Origin: Hofstenia miamia
Taxonomy: Eukaryota; Xenacoelomorpha; Acoela
NCBI GenBank assembly: GCA_004352715.1
Contig: SCFE01000030.1
Span: 1,411,029-1,475,028, forward strand
Direction: 5' to 3'
Length of the DNA: 64,000 bases
The position numbers and the translations under genes are program-made. The notes beneath the pieces were generated by a model. That model did no database searches, was not told where the DNA came from, and was given only the letters and a program-made list of their open reading frames with translations. Below, piece after piece: positions 36,230-47,339 of this stretch (its first letter is position 1; each line of letters opens with the position of its first letter).

Positions 36230-37177
36230 TATTCTTAATTTAACTGTAAATCCCACTAAAACAGAATTGTGTGTCAATGTCTCCATTTTAATAAAGATCA
36301 TCGATCACATATTTTAAATTTTTCGGGGTCAAAAATTGCTCAAGTTGAAACTTTCAAATATCTTGGAGTAACAATTGACAGTAAATTAAACTATTCAAAT
36401 CACATACTCATAGTGTTACGCAAAATGGCAATGGGAATTAAAACTATTGCGCATGTAGGCAATTTTATAAATGCAAAAATGAAATTAATGTTAGTAAACT
36501 CTCTAGTATTAAGTCATTACAGATACTGTAATATCTTATTTAATAACATAAACCACTCATTAATAAATAAAATTGATTGACAGCTAATATTTATGACAAG
36601 AATTATGCTACAAACAATGGAAAACGTTTATATTGTATTAATGATGCTTCATATTTCATAAGATGCTTTTCATTAATAAAATTTTGGGATATCTCAAACC
36701 AGCGCTCACCTCATAGTAAACTGCAATTTCCCCTATATGCGTGTTCAACTTATCATTCGAGGACATCCAAATTCAGTAAAGTGAAGTTCAAGAAGCATTT
36801 TCTTAAAAATTCACTTTTAAACTCAGCAGTTGATCTATGGAATAACTTACCAATTGAAATAAAGCGAATTAAATTTAAAAATCAAATTACCTCCTTAAAC
36901 AATATATCCCTAAAATAGGTTCTACATCATGGAAAGGATTCCAGTTCTTTAAAAGATATCATTAATTAGCAATAAACTGGGTAAGCTGATAATTCCGAAT
37001 CCATGTTTTTTGTTATTATGTTTTTATAGTTTTTGTGTATTTTATGTTGTTATTAACGCATTAAGTGTAGTATTAGCAGCTTTTGTTGAGGTGTATAATT
37101 ATGCTAATGTACTATACTTAATAAGAAATTCTATTCTATTCTATTCTATTCTAAGTGTCTACAATGTACACTAACAT
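36230..37177 (+). mobile_element. LINE 3' half with (ATTCT)n tail
   Basis: Two consecutive open frames (36269-36580 and 36577-36918) encode the region after the RT core, with VETFKYLGVTIDSKLNYSNH, then KMKLMLVNSLVLSHYRYCNI and, in the next frame, NSAVDLWNNLPIEIKRIKFK. A frame break separates them. About 210 bp of 3' UTR ends in (ATTCT)4-5 at 37130-37153. The last 265 bp, including DNA beyond the tail, are identical to 43339-43606. Confidence 0.75.
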
Positions 37178-37178
37178 N

Positions 37179-38984
37179 CCTGCTGCCTTCTCAAACTCCA
37201 GTGTACCATTCTTCCTATTTTGTCATGCATGAACCTATACTTATTCTGTGCCAACTTTTCACACCCTGCTATCAGATGATCTACTGTCTCCGCCTCTTTC
37301 TTACATAGACTACATTTATCACTTACTTCTACTCTTCTGTCTATATGCTTCTTCACCCAGTTGGTTCTTTTTGCTTGCTCCTGTGCTGCCATTATCAGTG
37401 CTTCCGTTTCGCTTTTTAGTCCAGCCTTCTTTAACCACTTGTTGCTCTCTTCTCTGTCAAACATTTTTGTGTTCCTCCAGTATTCCCCATGCATTGCCTT
37501 CTGCCTATACCTTGTTTGTTTCTCTGATTCCATCCTACTCTGATATACCTTCTTTCCTTCACTCTCAGTTCTTCTCTTCCTTAAATCCCCATCCAAACAC
37601 TTGCCTCTAGTCATTGTCATTGCTGCACACTTTCCTAATCCAAACTACAACCCTGAATCTCTGCTTGCCTTCTCAAATGTCTCAACTTGCTTCTGCAACA
37701 TCTTCCTTAAACTATAATACATCTTCAGGTCATCCATTTAGCATAGGTGGCTCACTGCTCTACCATTCTTCTCCAGCTTAAACCCTATGCCTATCTCCTT
37801 TAACTTTTCTGTGATAGGGATTAAGCTAACTATAAACAGTAGTGGTGATAAGCTGTCTCCCTGGAATATGCCTCGCCTAAACCTCAAAATGTACCCGTCT
37901 ATCTTAGTCTGCCACTTTCCCATCTCCCTCTCTAGAAACTCAACCCATTTCCGTGAAACTCCATTGGCCTCAAGCGTCTTCAATACCCACCTATGTGATA
38001 TGCTGTCATATGCCTTCCTGTAGTCTATCCATGCCATTGCTAAGTTTGTCTTCCTTCTTCTACAATTCTCCACCACTGCCTGGTCTATTAACAACTGATC
38101 TNCCCTGGAATATGCCTCGCCTAAACCTCAAAATGTACCCGTCTATCTCAGTCTGCCACTTTCCCATCTCCCTCTCCAGAAACTCAACCCATTTCCGTGA
38201 AACTCCATTGGCCTCAAGCGTCTTCAATACCCACCTATGTGATATGCTGTCATATGCCTTCCTGTAGTCTATCCATGCCATTGCAAAGTTTGTCTTCCTT
38301 CTTCTACAATTCTCCACCACTGCCTGGTCTATTAACAACTGATCTTTGCACCCTCTCGTCTTTGTTCTGCATCCTTTTTATTCCTCTGGTATCAGCCTAT
38401 TCTGTTCTAAGTAACATGCCAGCCTACTTCAAATCACTGAAGTTAGCAATTTTTAAATTGTTGGCCTGAAGATTCTTGCCCTTGCCCTATATGTTCTCAG
38501 TTTCTCAGCTTCGGCATCTAAACTCTGCTTAAGCTCTTCTCTTGCCCTTACCTACCCTGCACCTGTCCTAATCCTTGCCTCTTTATTCTCAATTCTTCTC
38601 TCCCATGCTGGCTTTCTGTCTCTCTTATCTTCTTGCGTCTTTTCTTTTTCATGTCCATGCCTACATTCTTCAGCACCTCACATGCACCTGCAGACACTAA
38701 GCATCTATCCTCTCCTACGCTTTATTGACCTTTGCTTTATCTACTGCTAGCTTGGAAATGGCAACGTAGTTCTCTCACCTATTTCTTCCTTCATTTTTTC
38801 CTTTATTGCTGCTGCAGTTTTTGCGTCTACTGGGTATGCTGCTTCCGCCACTTCTGTCACAACTTCTATCACTTCATCTTCCCTTTGCTTAGCCTGTTCA
38901 ACTCTCTTTTTTCCCCTACTCTCATCCAACTGTAACTTTCGCACTTGTCCTGCAAGCCTCTGCTCTGTAACTTCTAATCCCGTT
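37179..38984 (-). mobile_element. non-LTR retrotransposon with R2-like reverse transcriptase
   Basis: Reading right to left: 38984-38747 is a charged N-terminal region; about 38400-38340 has LIPEEQKGC and GCKDQ in broken frames; 38094-37738 is a clear RT with [19 protein letters not shown] and FQGDSLSPLLF; 37620-37180 has a C-terminal CSLCKKEAETVDHLIAGCEK Cys/His motif. This arrangement is usual for RLE-type LINEs of the R2/R4/NeSL kind; I do not fix the clade. Frame breaks make this copy defective. Segment 37859-38101 is repeated at 38103-38345. Confidence 0.7.
38103..38345. repeat. duplicate of 37859-38101 across a single N
   Basis: The two 243-bp segments differ at about three positions and are joined by N at 38102. 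Most likely two haplotypes of one locus placed in tandem by scaffolding. Confidence 0.75.
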
Positions 38985-39984
38985 NNNNNNNNNNNNNNNN
39001 NNNNNNNNNNNNNNNNNNNNNNNNNNNNNNNNNNNNNNNNNNNNNNNNNNNNNNNNNNNNNNNNNNNNNNNNNNNNNNNNNNNNNNNNNNNNNNNNNNNN
39101 NNNNNNNNNNNNNNNNNNNNNNNNNNNNNNNNNNNNNNNNNNNNNNNNNNNNNNNNNNNNNNNNNNNNNNNNNNNNNNNNNNNNNNNNNNNNNNNNNNNN
39201 NNNNNNNNNNNNNNNNNNNNNNNNNNNNNNNNNNNNNNNNNNNNNNNNNNNNNNNNNNNNNNNNNNNNNNNNNNNNNNNNNNNNNNNNNNNNNNNNNNNN
39301 NNNNNNNNNNNNNNNNNNNNNNNNNNNNNNNNNNNNNNNNNNNNNNNNNNNNNNNNNNNNNNNNNNNNNNNNNNNNNNNNNNNNNNNNNNNNNNNNNNNN
39401 NNNNNNNNNNNNNNNNNNNNNNNNNNNNNNNNNNNNNNNNNNNNNNNNNNNNNNNNNNNNNNNNNNNNNNNNNNNNNNNNNNNNNNNNNNNNNNNNNNNN
39501 NNNNNNNNNNNNNNNNNNNNNNNNNNNNNNNNNNNNNNNNNNNNNNNNNNNNNNNNNNNNNNNNNNNNNNNNNNNNNNNNNNNNNNNNNNNNNNNNNNNN
39601 NNNNNNNNNNNNNNNNNNNNNNNNNNNNNNNNNNNNNNNNNNNNNNNNNNNNNNNNNNNNNNNNNNNNNNNNNNNNNNNNNNNNNNNNNNNNNNNNNNNN
39701 NNNNNNNNNNNNNNNNNNNNNNNNNNNNNNNNNNNNNNNNNNNNNNNNNNNNNNNNNNNNNNNNNNNNNNNNNNNNNNNNNNNNNNNNNNNNNNNNNNNN
39801 NNNNNNNNNNNNNNNNNNNNNNNNNNNNNNNNNNNNNNNNNNNNNNNNNNNNNNNNNNNNNNNNNNNNNNNNNNNNNNNNNNNNNNNNNNNNNNNNNNNN
39901 NNNNNNNNNNNNNNNNNNNNNNNNNNNNNNNNNNNNNNNNNNNNNNNNNNNNNNNNNNNNNNNNNNNNNNNNNNNNNNNNNNNN
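38985..39984. other. assembly gap (1000 N)
   Basis: Undetermined bases between the LINE N-terminal region and the gag-like ORF. Confidence 0.99.
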
Positions 39985-40899
39985 TAACTGAAGCCATTCT
40001 TCAAATGTTGGAGAGAAGCTGTCAATTTTTCCTGTAAACGTCCTTATCTGCGCTTTGCAAGGTGTCGTTTCTTCATTATTGTTCTCCGTCAATATTGAGC
40101 TATTAAATCTCGGTTTATCCGGAGTCTCGCATTTCTTCATTCTTCGTTTGACTTCATTCGTTATTTCATTAATTATTTTTTCCTTCTCTTCTTCTTCAGT
40201 TATTTGTTCTTTCTCGAACTGTTCTTGTTCATTTTGTGGTATTCTTGCTCTCCTTCTTGGTGCTTCTAAAAATTTTTCTGGTTCCTCGATTACTTCGAGC
40301 TCATAAACCATTACTGGTTTCTGCACCTCTTCCCTATTTTCATCCATTAATTTCGTCAACCTAATTTGATCCTTTAGTCGATCGATTTCTAACAATTGCA
40401 ATTCCTCTTCTTCTCTTAGATTCTGGTTTTCTCTCTGGAGATCCTCGTAGAGCGCCTGCCATCTTTCATTTTGTTCCGTCATTCGTGTATTTGCTTCCGC
40501 CAACCTTTGTGTTAATGTGTCTACCTGTATTTGAAACAGGTTTCTTTGTTCTTCAAGGCATTTACTGGTGTCGAGTTTAATCTCCAGGATCATTTGTCTC
40601 CTTTCCGCATCGACTTCTTCAAATTTCCAGTTCAAATTCTCAATTTCTGTCTTCAGTGCTGCTTCTGTCTCTGTATTTTTTCGCAGCAATGCAAGTAGTT
40701 CGAGTGAATCTACTTGTGTTTCCAGTATGGTTTGCATCTCCGATTCTGCTGTGGGGGTGAATGGAATCGCGCTTGTTTCCTGGTCATGACTCACTGTTGG
40801 GGTTTTGGGTGTCGACTCTCTAGGTGTATTCTTCCCTTTAGAGTTTTTCTTCTGGTTACTACTTCTAGTATGCATTTTTCTAATAAGGTGTTGCAACAA
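39985..40899 (-). CDS. gag-like coiled-coil protein of a retroelement, C-terminus in gap
   Basis: 305 residues are visible before the gap. The start is basic and Ser/Thr/Pro-rich (MHTRSSNQKKNSKGKN from the second Met). Residues about 50-240 are dominated by Glu, Lys, Leu and Gln heptad-like patterns (for example LAEANTRMTEQNERWQALYE), i.e. a long coiled coil. The last visible part, RTFTGKIDSFSPTFEEWLQL, resembles the start of the capsid region of LTR-retrotransposon Gag (F-x-G...F-x-EWL). Codon use is less AT-biased than the surroundings, and there is no stop, so it is probably a fairly recent insertion. No LTR was found next to it. A host coiled-coil protein is a less likely alternative. Confidence 0.55.
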
Positions 40900-40998
40900 T
40901 TCTACTATTTGCGAAGGAGTTCATTTCTGAGTATCTTACCGAATTTTACTTTTCTTAGATAAAAAAAAAAATTTTTCCATAACTAGCAATTTGCAAAG

Positions 40999-41998
40999 NN
41001 NNNNNNNNNNNNNNNNNNNNNNNNNNNNNNNNNNNNNNNNNNNNNNNNNNNNNNNNNNNNNNNNNNNNNNNNNNNNNNNNNNNNNNNNNNNNNNNNNNNN
41101 NNNNNNNNNNNNNNNNNNNNNNNNNNNNNNNNNNNNNNNNNNNNNNNNNNNNNNNNNNNNNNNNNNNNNNNNNNNNNNNNNNNNNNNNNNNNNNNNNNNN
41201 NNNNNNNNNNNNNNNNNNNNNNNNNNNNNNNNNNNNNNNNNNNNNNNNNNNNNNNNNNNNNNNNNNNNNNNNNNNNNNNNNNNNNNNNNNNNNNNNNNNN
41301 NNNNNNNNNNNNNNNNNNNNNNNNNNNNNNNNNNNNNNNNNNNNNNNNNNNNNNNNNNNNNNNNNNNNNNNNNNNNNNNNNNNNNNNNNNNNNNNNNNNN
41401 NNNNNNNNNNNNNNNNNNNNNNNNNNNNNNNNNNNNNNNNNNNNNNNNNNNNNNNNNNNNNNNNNNNNNNNNNNNNNNNNNNNNNNNNNNNNNNNNNNNN
41501 NNNNNNNNNNNNNNNNNNNNNNNNNNNNNNNNNNNNNNNNNNNNNNNNNNNNNNNNNNNNNNNNNNNNNNNNNNNNNNNNNNNNNNNNNNNNNNNNNNNN
41601 NNNNNNNNNNNNNNNNNNNNNNNNNNNNNNNNNNNNNNNNNNNNNNNNNNNNNNNNNNNNNNNNNNNNNNNNNNNNNNNNNNNNNNNNNNNNNNNNNNNN
41701 NNNNNNNNNNNNNNNNNNNNNNNNNNNNNNNNNNNNNNNNNNNNNNNNNNNNNNNNNNNNNNNNNNNNNNNNNNNNNNNNNNNNNNNNNNNNNNNNNNNN
41801 NNNNNNNNNNNNNNNNNNNNNNNNNNNNNNNNNNNNNNNNNNNNNNNNNNNNNNNNNNNNNNNNNNNNNNNNNNNNNNNNNNNNNNNNNNNNNNNNNNNN
41901 NNNNNNNNNNNNNNNNNNNNNNNNNNNNNNNNNNNNNNNNNNNNNNNNNNNNNNNNNNNNNNNNNNNNNNNNNNNNNNNNNNNNNNNNNNNNNNNNNN
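40999..41998. other. assembly gap (1000 N)
   Basis: Undetermined bases; hides the rest of the secreted-protein gene starting at 42231. Confidence 0.99.
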
Positions 41999-42231
41999 CT
42001 TAAACGCGGCACTGTAAGGCAAATGTCTGAGTAAGGGAATTGAGAACAAATGTACTTATATAAAGACTCATTTTCTAAAACCATAAAATAATCTCTCAAG
42101 GATTGATTATTTGTAGAAATTTTGGTGGAATACCAGGGAACACGTTTTCTGTATTTTTTACTTGTAGTGAAATATGGTGAATTACATAGCAATGGTAATA
42201 AGAAAATAGAGAAATATAGTAGTAATTTCAA
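41999..42231 (-). CDS. N-terminus of an unidentified secreted protein
   Basis: The frame opens with MKLLLYFSIFLLPLLCNSPY, a convincing signal peptide, followed by a basic stretch (KKYRKRVPWYS) and two Cys in the 77 residues visible before the gap. No domain is recognised. The frame is open into the gap. The basic KYRKR segment could be a processing site. It could also be a chance ORF, but a well-formed leader directly at the start Met argues for a gene. Confidence 0.4.
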
Positions 42232-42907
42232 ATTATGGCAAGTTACAAAGTGTAACTAAAGGTATTTTGCGGCAACGCAGTCTTGATACATAATGAACCT
42301 CAGTCCTGCTCTTTTTTCTGTTTACAGGAGTTGAAGTCAGGGATGGACCAGCGATGGGCTAAGGATCGACTGAGCTATTGATAAAATGGACTGACATTGA
42401 AAAAAATATACTATTACGCAATAGTTGTAGTGAATTCTGCAAACAACGTTGGGAAATTGTACATTAGTATTAGGTAATCTTCAAGAACTTCATTTAGAAA
42501 TTTAAATTTTAATGAGCTGATTTTAGTAGAAGTTTCTAACATACCCAACTTTACTCTAGCATGCCACAAAATTATGAAAAATGTGTGTTATCCAACCTTA
42601 GTAATGGCCGTATAGGTGTAGGAAAAATAATACACTTCTAGTAGTTTATGACATAAACATGCATTATGCTGGTTCCGTTTGCTATATTGAAATTTAATTA
42701 GAAAAATATGACACTGAAGAGTAGATATATGAAATAGTAAGTCTCAAATTAAATAGTTGGGTTTAGTTAATATCAACTTTTCTATTTTGATTAGAATGTC
42801 AAAAGCGAAGACTATTCAATTCCCCTAATAGTGTTGATTCAATAGTTGTAAAATCCTCAGAATAATGAATTTATCAATTACTTTACCTGTAGGAATATCT
42901 ATTCAAA

Positions 42908-42912
<5 letters not shown>
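42232..42912. other. stretch without a supported gene
   Basis: No coding sequence recognised. It would include the promoter of the minus-strand secreted-protein gene. Confidence 0.4.
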
Positions 42913-42944
<32 letters not shown>

Positions 42945-43064
42945 NNNNNNNNNNNNNNNNNNNNNNNNNNNNNNNNNNNNNNNNNNNNNNNNNNNNNNNN
43001 NNNNNNNNNNNNNNNNNNNNNNNNNNNNNNNNNNNNNNNNNNNNNNNNNNNNNNNNNNNNNNNN

Positions 43065-43091
<27 letters not shown>
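42913..43091. repeat. (AT)n microsatellite containing a 120-N gap
   Basis: (AT)n on both sides of the gap 42945-43064. The adjacent GAATAGTTCCCCTCCTCA (43092-43109) matches the right-end region of the hAT-like element at 20920 and 21491, so a relic of that family lies here. Confidence 0.8.
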
Positions 43092-43095
<4 letters not shown>

Positions 43096-43297
43096 AGTTC
43101 CCCTCCTCAGAAAAAAAGCTGAGTGCAGTGCATATCGCCTAGGTCAGTAAATAAAATGTTTGCGTAATTAAGGTGACTTATAATGAAAGCATGGAAGAAT
43201 TGAATTATCGCAAAGGGTGGTAACTGCATAGGTACTTTTGCGTAATCTCCTCCACCCAAGTAATAGCCAAAATTGCAAATTTATCAACATAATAATA

Positions 43298-43318
43298 ACC
43301 TTAACCCTAACCCTAACT
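43298..43318 (-). repeat. short interstitial telomere-like repeat
   Basis: The + strand reads CTTAACCCTAACCCTAACTA, about two and a half TTAGGG units on the minus strand. It sits about 20 bp before the duplicated LINE end at 43339. Confidence 0.6.
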
Positions 43319-43338
43319 AAGGTGCGGGTTGACCTAGG

Positions 43339-43606
43339 TTCTAAAATAGGTTCTACATCATGGAAAGGATTCCAGTTCTTTAAAAGATATCATTAATTAG
43401 CAATAAACTGGGTAAGCTGATAATTCCGAATCCATGTTTTTTGTTATTATGTTTTTATAGTTTTTGTGTATTTTATGTTGTTATTAACGCATTAAGTGTA
43501 GTATTAGCAGCTTTTGTTGAGGTGTATAATTATGCTAATGTACTATACTTAATAAGAAATTCTATTCTATTCTATTCTATTCTAAGTGTCTACAATGTAC
43601 ACTAAC
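43339..43606 (+). mobile_element. second copy of the LINE 3' end with (ATTCT)n tail
   Basis: Identical by eye to about 36913-37177, including the non-LINE bases after the tail (AAGTGTCTACAATGTACACT). Shared downstream flank means this is the same insertion site, duplicated or assembled twice, not an independent insertion. Upstream sequence differs abruptly at 43339. Confidence 0.75.
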
Positions 43607-44480
43607 ATATAAATTGTATTCAAAATCACTGCAGAAGCAAGAAGCATCGTAACTACTTTTATTGGGATATAAAATACAAAATTCCGTATTAACATTCAAA
43701 TTGTGCATACAAAAAAATTTTGCCAATTTGTTACAATTCAATTCTATGGATTCCGCTGCTAGATGCATTAATGAATTATTGCCTAAAATGCAGGTGCCAT
43801 CGGCATATTGAATTAGATTGCAATTGGTTATTGACTGCATGTCATTTACATAAATACTAAAATTTAAATCTCTGGAATCTTTGGTTGAGGTAACTAGTTA
43901 TCAATTTCTTGCTATTATAAGAAAATTCTAAGTAAGATAGTTTTTCAATTAGTATGTTGTGAATCAAAGGCTTTTGAGAGATCTAAACAAGCTATAGGTA
44001 CAAATTTATTTGAAGCGAGTGATGCTTTCCAATTTTTAGTTCCCAGGGAGTCTGAGAGCTTTCCTCAGGACTCTAGCTGTTCTTAACAATGCTGCCGTGT
44101 GGTAAGTTGCAATTAGCTATAGAAAGCATGTCATTTACATAAAAACTAAAAAGAAGAGGAATTGGAATCTTTCTTTGAGGCACCTCATTTTAAACCGAAT
44201 AAATAAATTTAACTCTCTGGTATCTTTAATTGAAGTAACTAGTTGTCAATTGAAGAAAATCCTAAGTAAGATAACTTTTCAATTATTATGTTATGATTAA
44301 TCGAATCAAAGGCTTTTGAGAGATCTAAGCAACCTATAGCCACAAATATATTAGAATTGCTCTCCAATTTTCAGTAGCATTTCATAGTCAATCATTTGTT
44401 GAGAAATTTTTGTTAAATCGAAGTTGGGTTTTTGATAATAAATTACAATCCTCAATAGTCTATATTTAGTTATTGGTTGC
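43607..44480 (-). mobile_element. LINE RT fragments, two partial copies
   Basis: Minus-strand segment 43840-43577 reads LIQYADGTCILGNN: the catalytic YADD has become YADG, so it cannot be active. Upstream, CLDLSKAFDS is encoded both near 43970-43990 and again near 44295-44335 (LDLSKAFDSINHN). The second occurrence implies two overlapping or tandem partial copies of the same RT region, each with stops. Confidence 0.6.
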
Positions 44481-44699
44481 ACACATCCTGTCATATGCAT
44501 AACAATATCATAAAATGATATATACAAAATTTACACATTTTTACAAAATTGACACATATACAACAGATTTATAAACACAATAACTAACGCTACACATAAT
44601 TTAAAATATTGACATTCTATATACAATTAAAAAACTAAAAATCATGAAATCATAAAAATTTTGCCATGTCTTTAATCGTTTTGAGGACTCTAGTAGACT

Positions 44700-45940
44700 A
44701 TGTTAAGAACGAAGATTATATTTTAATAATTTCTCAAATTTTCTATGTGTAGCAGCATTCCTGAAGTTAATGTCTAGTTTAATCCTGAGCTTACATGTAG
44801 ATTTCTGCCAGTAAATATTTCTAATTTTTATGCTGTTAATACAAGTTTTGCTAAGCTTATTGTAACTCATATGTTAATCAATGAATGATGAACTTTTTTA
44901 AAGCATGGATATGCTTATACATGATTATTAAATAGCGTAGAGTATAGTGTTTTGGTGAAAATAATTCGAAGGCATCTACAAGACTAAATTTGCTTTACAT
45001 GAATGCCGTTAAAAGTAGGTTTATATTGTGAGGTATCAATAGATGAAGAATTTGACTTAACAAAGCAGAATTGAGATTTTAAAGGCTTCACTGTTAGTCT
45101 TAAAGAAGAAAATATTTAGTGAGAAAAGTACAATTTTTTCGAAAAGTTCAATTGGGTTTTTCAGGAAAATTATTAGAATTAGATAATATTATATCATTTG
45201 CATAAAGTCAGATGTTGTTAAATTGGACAAATCGTTTATGTAAATATTAAATGGCAAGGGACCCTAAATTGTTCCATGTGGGACTCCATTCTTAGTACAA
45301 ACCCATTCTGAAAAAGATTCATTAGGCTTTACTCGTTGCATACAATTATACAAGTAACTAAAAATGAGACCTATACTGTCATTAGAAAAACCTATAAATT
45401 TACCTTTTTGTAGCAATATGGTATGATCAATCGAATTGAATGCTTTCAAAAGGTCTAAGTAAGCTACTGCTGAGTGTTCATTATCATCTATTGTTTTTCT
45501 CCATTTTTCAAAAGCTTGTATTAAAGCGTCACTGGTGGAAATACCATTATGAAAACCATGTTGTGTATTGGAGTAAAGATCGTGTTTATAAAAAGAATTT
45601 GTTCAAATACTTTGCTGATTGAAGATGTGATTGAAATGGGTCTATAATTTAAGCAATCTTCAGGATCATCATTTTTAAATAGCGGTGTTATATTTGCCAA
45701 TTATAATTCATCTGGAAAAAAGGAATTGCTTATACAGGCATTCAAGATATAATATAACATATTGGTTCAGCTATTAAGTTGGCTCTGAGTTTTAGGAGCC
45801 AAGTTGGAATTAGAGACAGTCCGCTGAATTTGTTTTTAAACAATGTATCGACTTTATGATTTCATATTTAGTTGTAAGAAGAGGGTGGAGTTGATTTAGT
45901 TTTCTTAAGACAAAAAGGTAATTTGTTGTTTCCTAAGTTT
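44700..45940 (-). mobile_element. LINE, distal (3') portion, interrupted by a MITE
   Basis: The minus-strand frame at 45449-45264 encodes KAFNSIDHTILLQK and then SEWVCTKNGVPHGTI, an RT palm region in which the conserved QG of GVPQGT has changed to HG. Downstream near 45250-45180 a decayed LGPL...NDLSNL follows. Near 45940-45860 the frame reads NLGNNKLPFCLKKTK. The rest continues beyond the inserted MITE at 46333. Confidence 0.6.
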
Positions 45941-46340
45941 CAGGCCCGTACTCACGGGGATTAGGAGGGACGAACTCTCCCCCTTGGAAAGTCAGCCAAC
46001 ACTTTCTGGACAACAAATCTAAAAGCAAAATTAGCATGAAAAAATAAATTTATTAATTCAGTTGTTGTAACTTTGTTCTCAATATATTTATTTTGACTAT
46101 ATTCTCAAAAAGTTTTCAAGGGGCTTGTCCCCATTTTTGGTCACTCACTTGATCACTAATAGATTACCTCATCAGTAAGAAAATCCTGTCCATTCATGCA
46201 ACATAAAATTAAAATGGCATACAGCCTTGGTAAAATTTTAGTTTAAATTGTAAATATTGAAGTTCAAAATTCACATCAACCCTCCTGGAGGAGTGTCAAC
46301 CCCCTTAGGTGATAATGCTGGCTACAGGCCTGGTAAATTT
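45933..46340. mobile_element. hAT-like MITE nested in a LINE
   Basis: CAGGCCCGTA at 45941 and, inverted, CAGGCCTGTA ending at 46332 form matching termini. The flanks CTAAGTTT (45933-45940) and GTAAATTT (46333-46340) agree at 6 of 8 positions, a decayed 8-bp duplication. Removing the 392-bp insert plus one flank copy restores the LINE frame (FFLNL joined to GNN). The interior has GC-rich patches (CTCCCCCTTGG) and no ORF. Confidence 0.65.
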
Positions 46341-46560
46341 AGAAAAAAATCATTGAAAGCAGTACAGATTTCTTTATTATTCATAATGGATTTATCTTTA
46401 TTGTGTATTTTTTCTATATTTTCAGTTTTCATGTTTTTTCTATTCAATAAATTATTAATAAATTCCTATTTATTTTTTTGTGATGAAAGATTTTGATACT
46501 AGTAGTTAAAATGGGCTAGACCCTGTTCCTATGGCACACCCTGAAGTGTTCATAACACCT
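46333..46560 (-). mobile_element. LINE, proximal (5') portion
   Basis: The minus strand encodes MNNKEICTAFNDFFLNL, the linker ahead of the RT domain found in CR1/Jockey-like elements, continuing the fragment at 44700-45940 across the MITE. Confidence 0.55.
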
Positions 46561-46801
46561 ATGGCTATTTGCCATGTGGAAATGGTCTGATTTTATTGGA
46601 TGCCATCTAGTGACGAAATATTTTTGACGAAACTAAGTTGAGCAAATTAATTTTTCATGAAGTTTTTATTTTGGATTTCTAGGATTTGGGCAAAGTGATA
46701 TAATTGATGATGAGAAATGTTTTGACAGAGTTAAATTGAGCAAATTAATTTTTAGATAATTTCTTTGAACCAATGTGATTATTTTTTATTTCTAGGAAAA
46801 T

Positions 46802-47339
46802 ATTCACCACTCTTAAACGTTACAGGCATTGCTTGCATACACAATTGTTAATATACCTTAGCTGACTAATTAGGGTTTACATTCCCACTGTGATGATACA
46901 TTGCTGACTAATAATTCTCCTATCTGTAAAAATTCCATAAGTATCTATTGCTTAGCTAGCCTATATATAAATTAATAATAAATATTATATAATAAATATA
47001 TATAAATTTAATTTGCTACTTTCTATACATCACATGCAAAGGGCTACACTTCATTTATNNNNNNNNNNNNNNNNNNNNNAATATTCACCACTCTTAAACG
47101 TTACAGGCATTGCTTGCATACACAATTGTTAATATACCTTAGCTGACTAATTAGGGTTTACATTCCCACTGTGATGATACATTGCTGACTAATAATTCTC
47201 CTATCTGTAAAAATTCCATAAGTATCTATTGCTTAGCTAGCCTATATATAAATTAATAATAAATATTATATAATAAATATATATAAATTTAATTTGCTAC
47301 TTTCTATACATCACATGCAAAGGGCTACACTTCATTTAT
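46802..47339. repeat. 258-bp segment repeated either side of a 21-N gap
   Basis: 46802-47058 recurs at 47080-47339 essentially unchanged, with the gap 47059-47079 between. It is either an assembly overlap left unmerged or a very recent tandem duplication. Confidence 0.75.

Noticed and set aside
37248-38469. Plus-strand frames rich in Ser/Leu/Pro over the R2-like LINE
   Set aside because: Antisense shadows of the reverse transcriptase and its C-terminal domain.
38747-42049. Very long open frames (364-641 residues) spanning 38.7-42.2 kb
   Set aside because: Most of their length is N bases; only the real-sequence parts were annotated.
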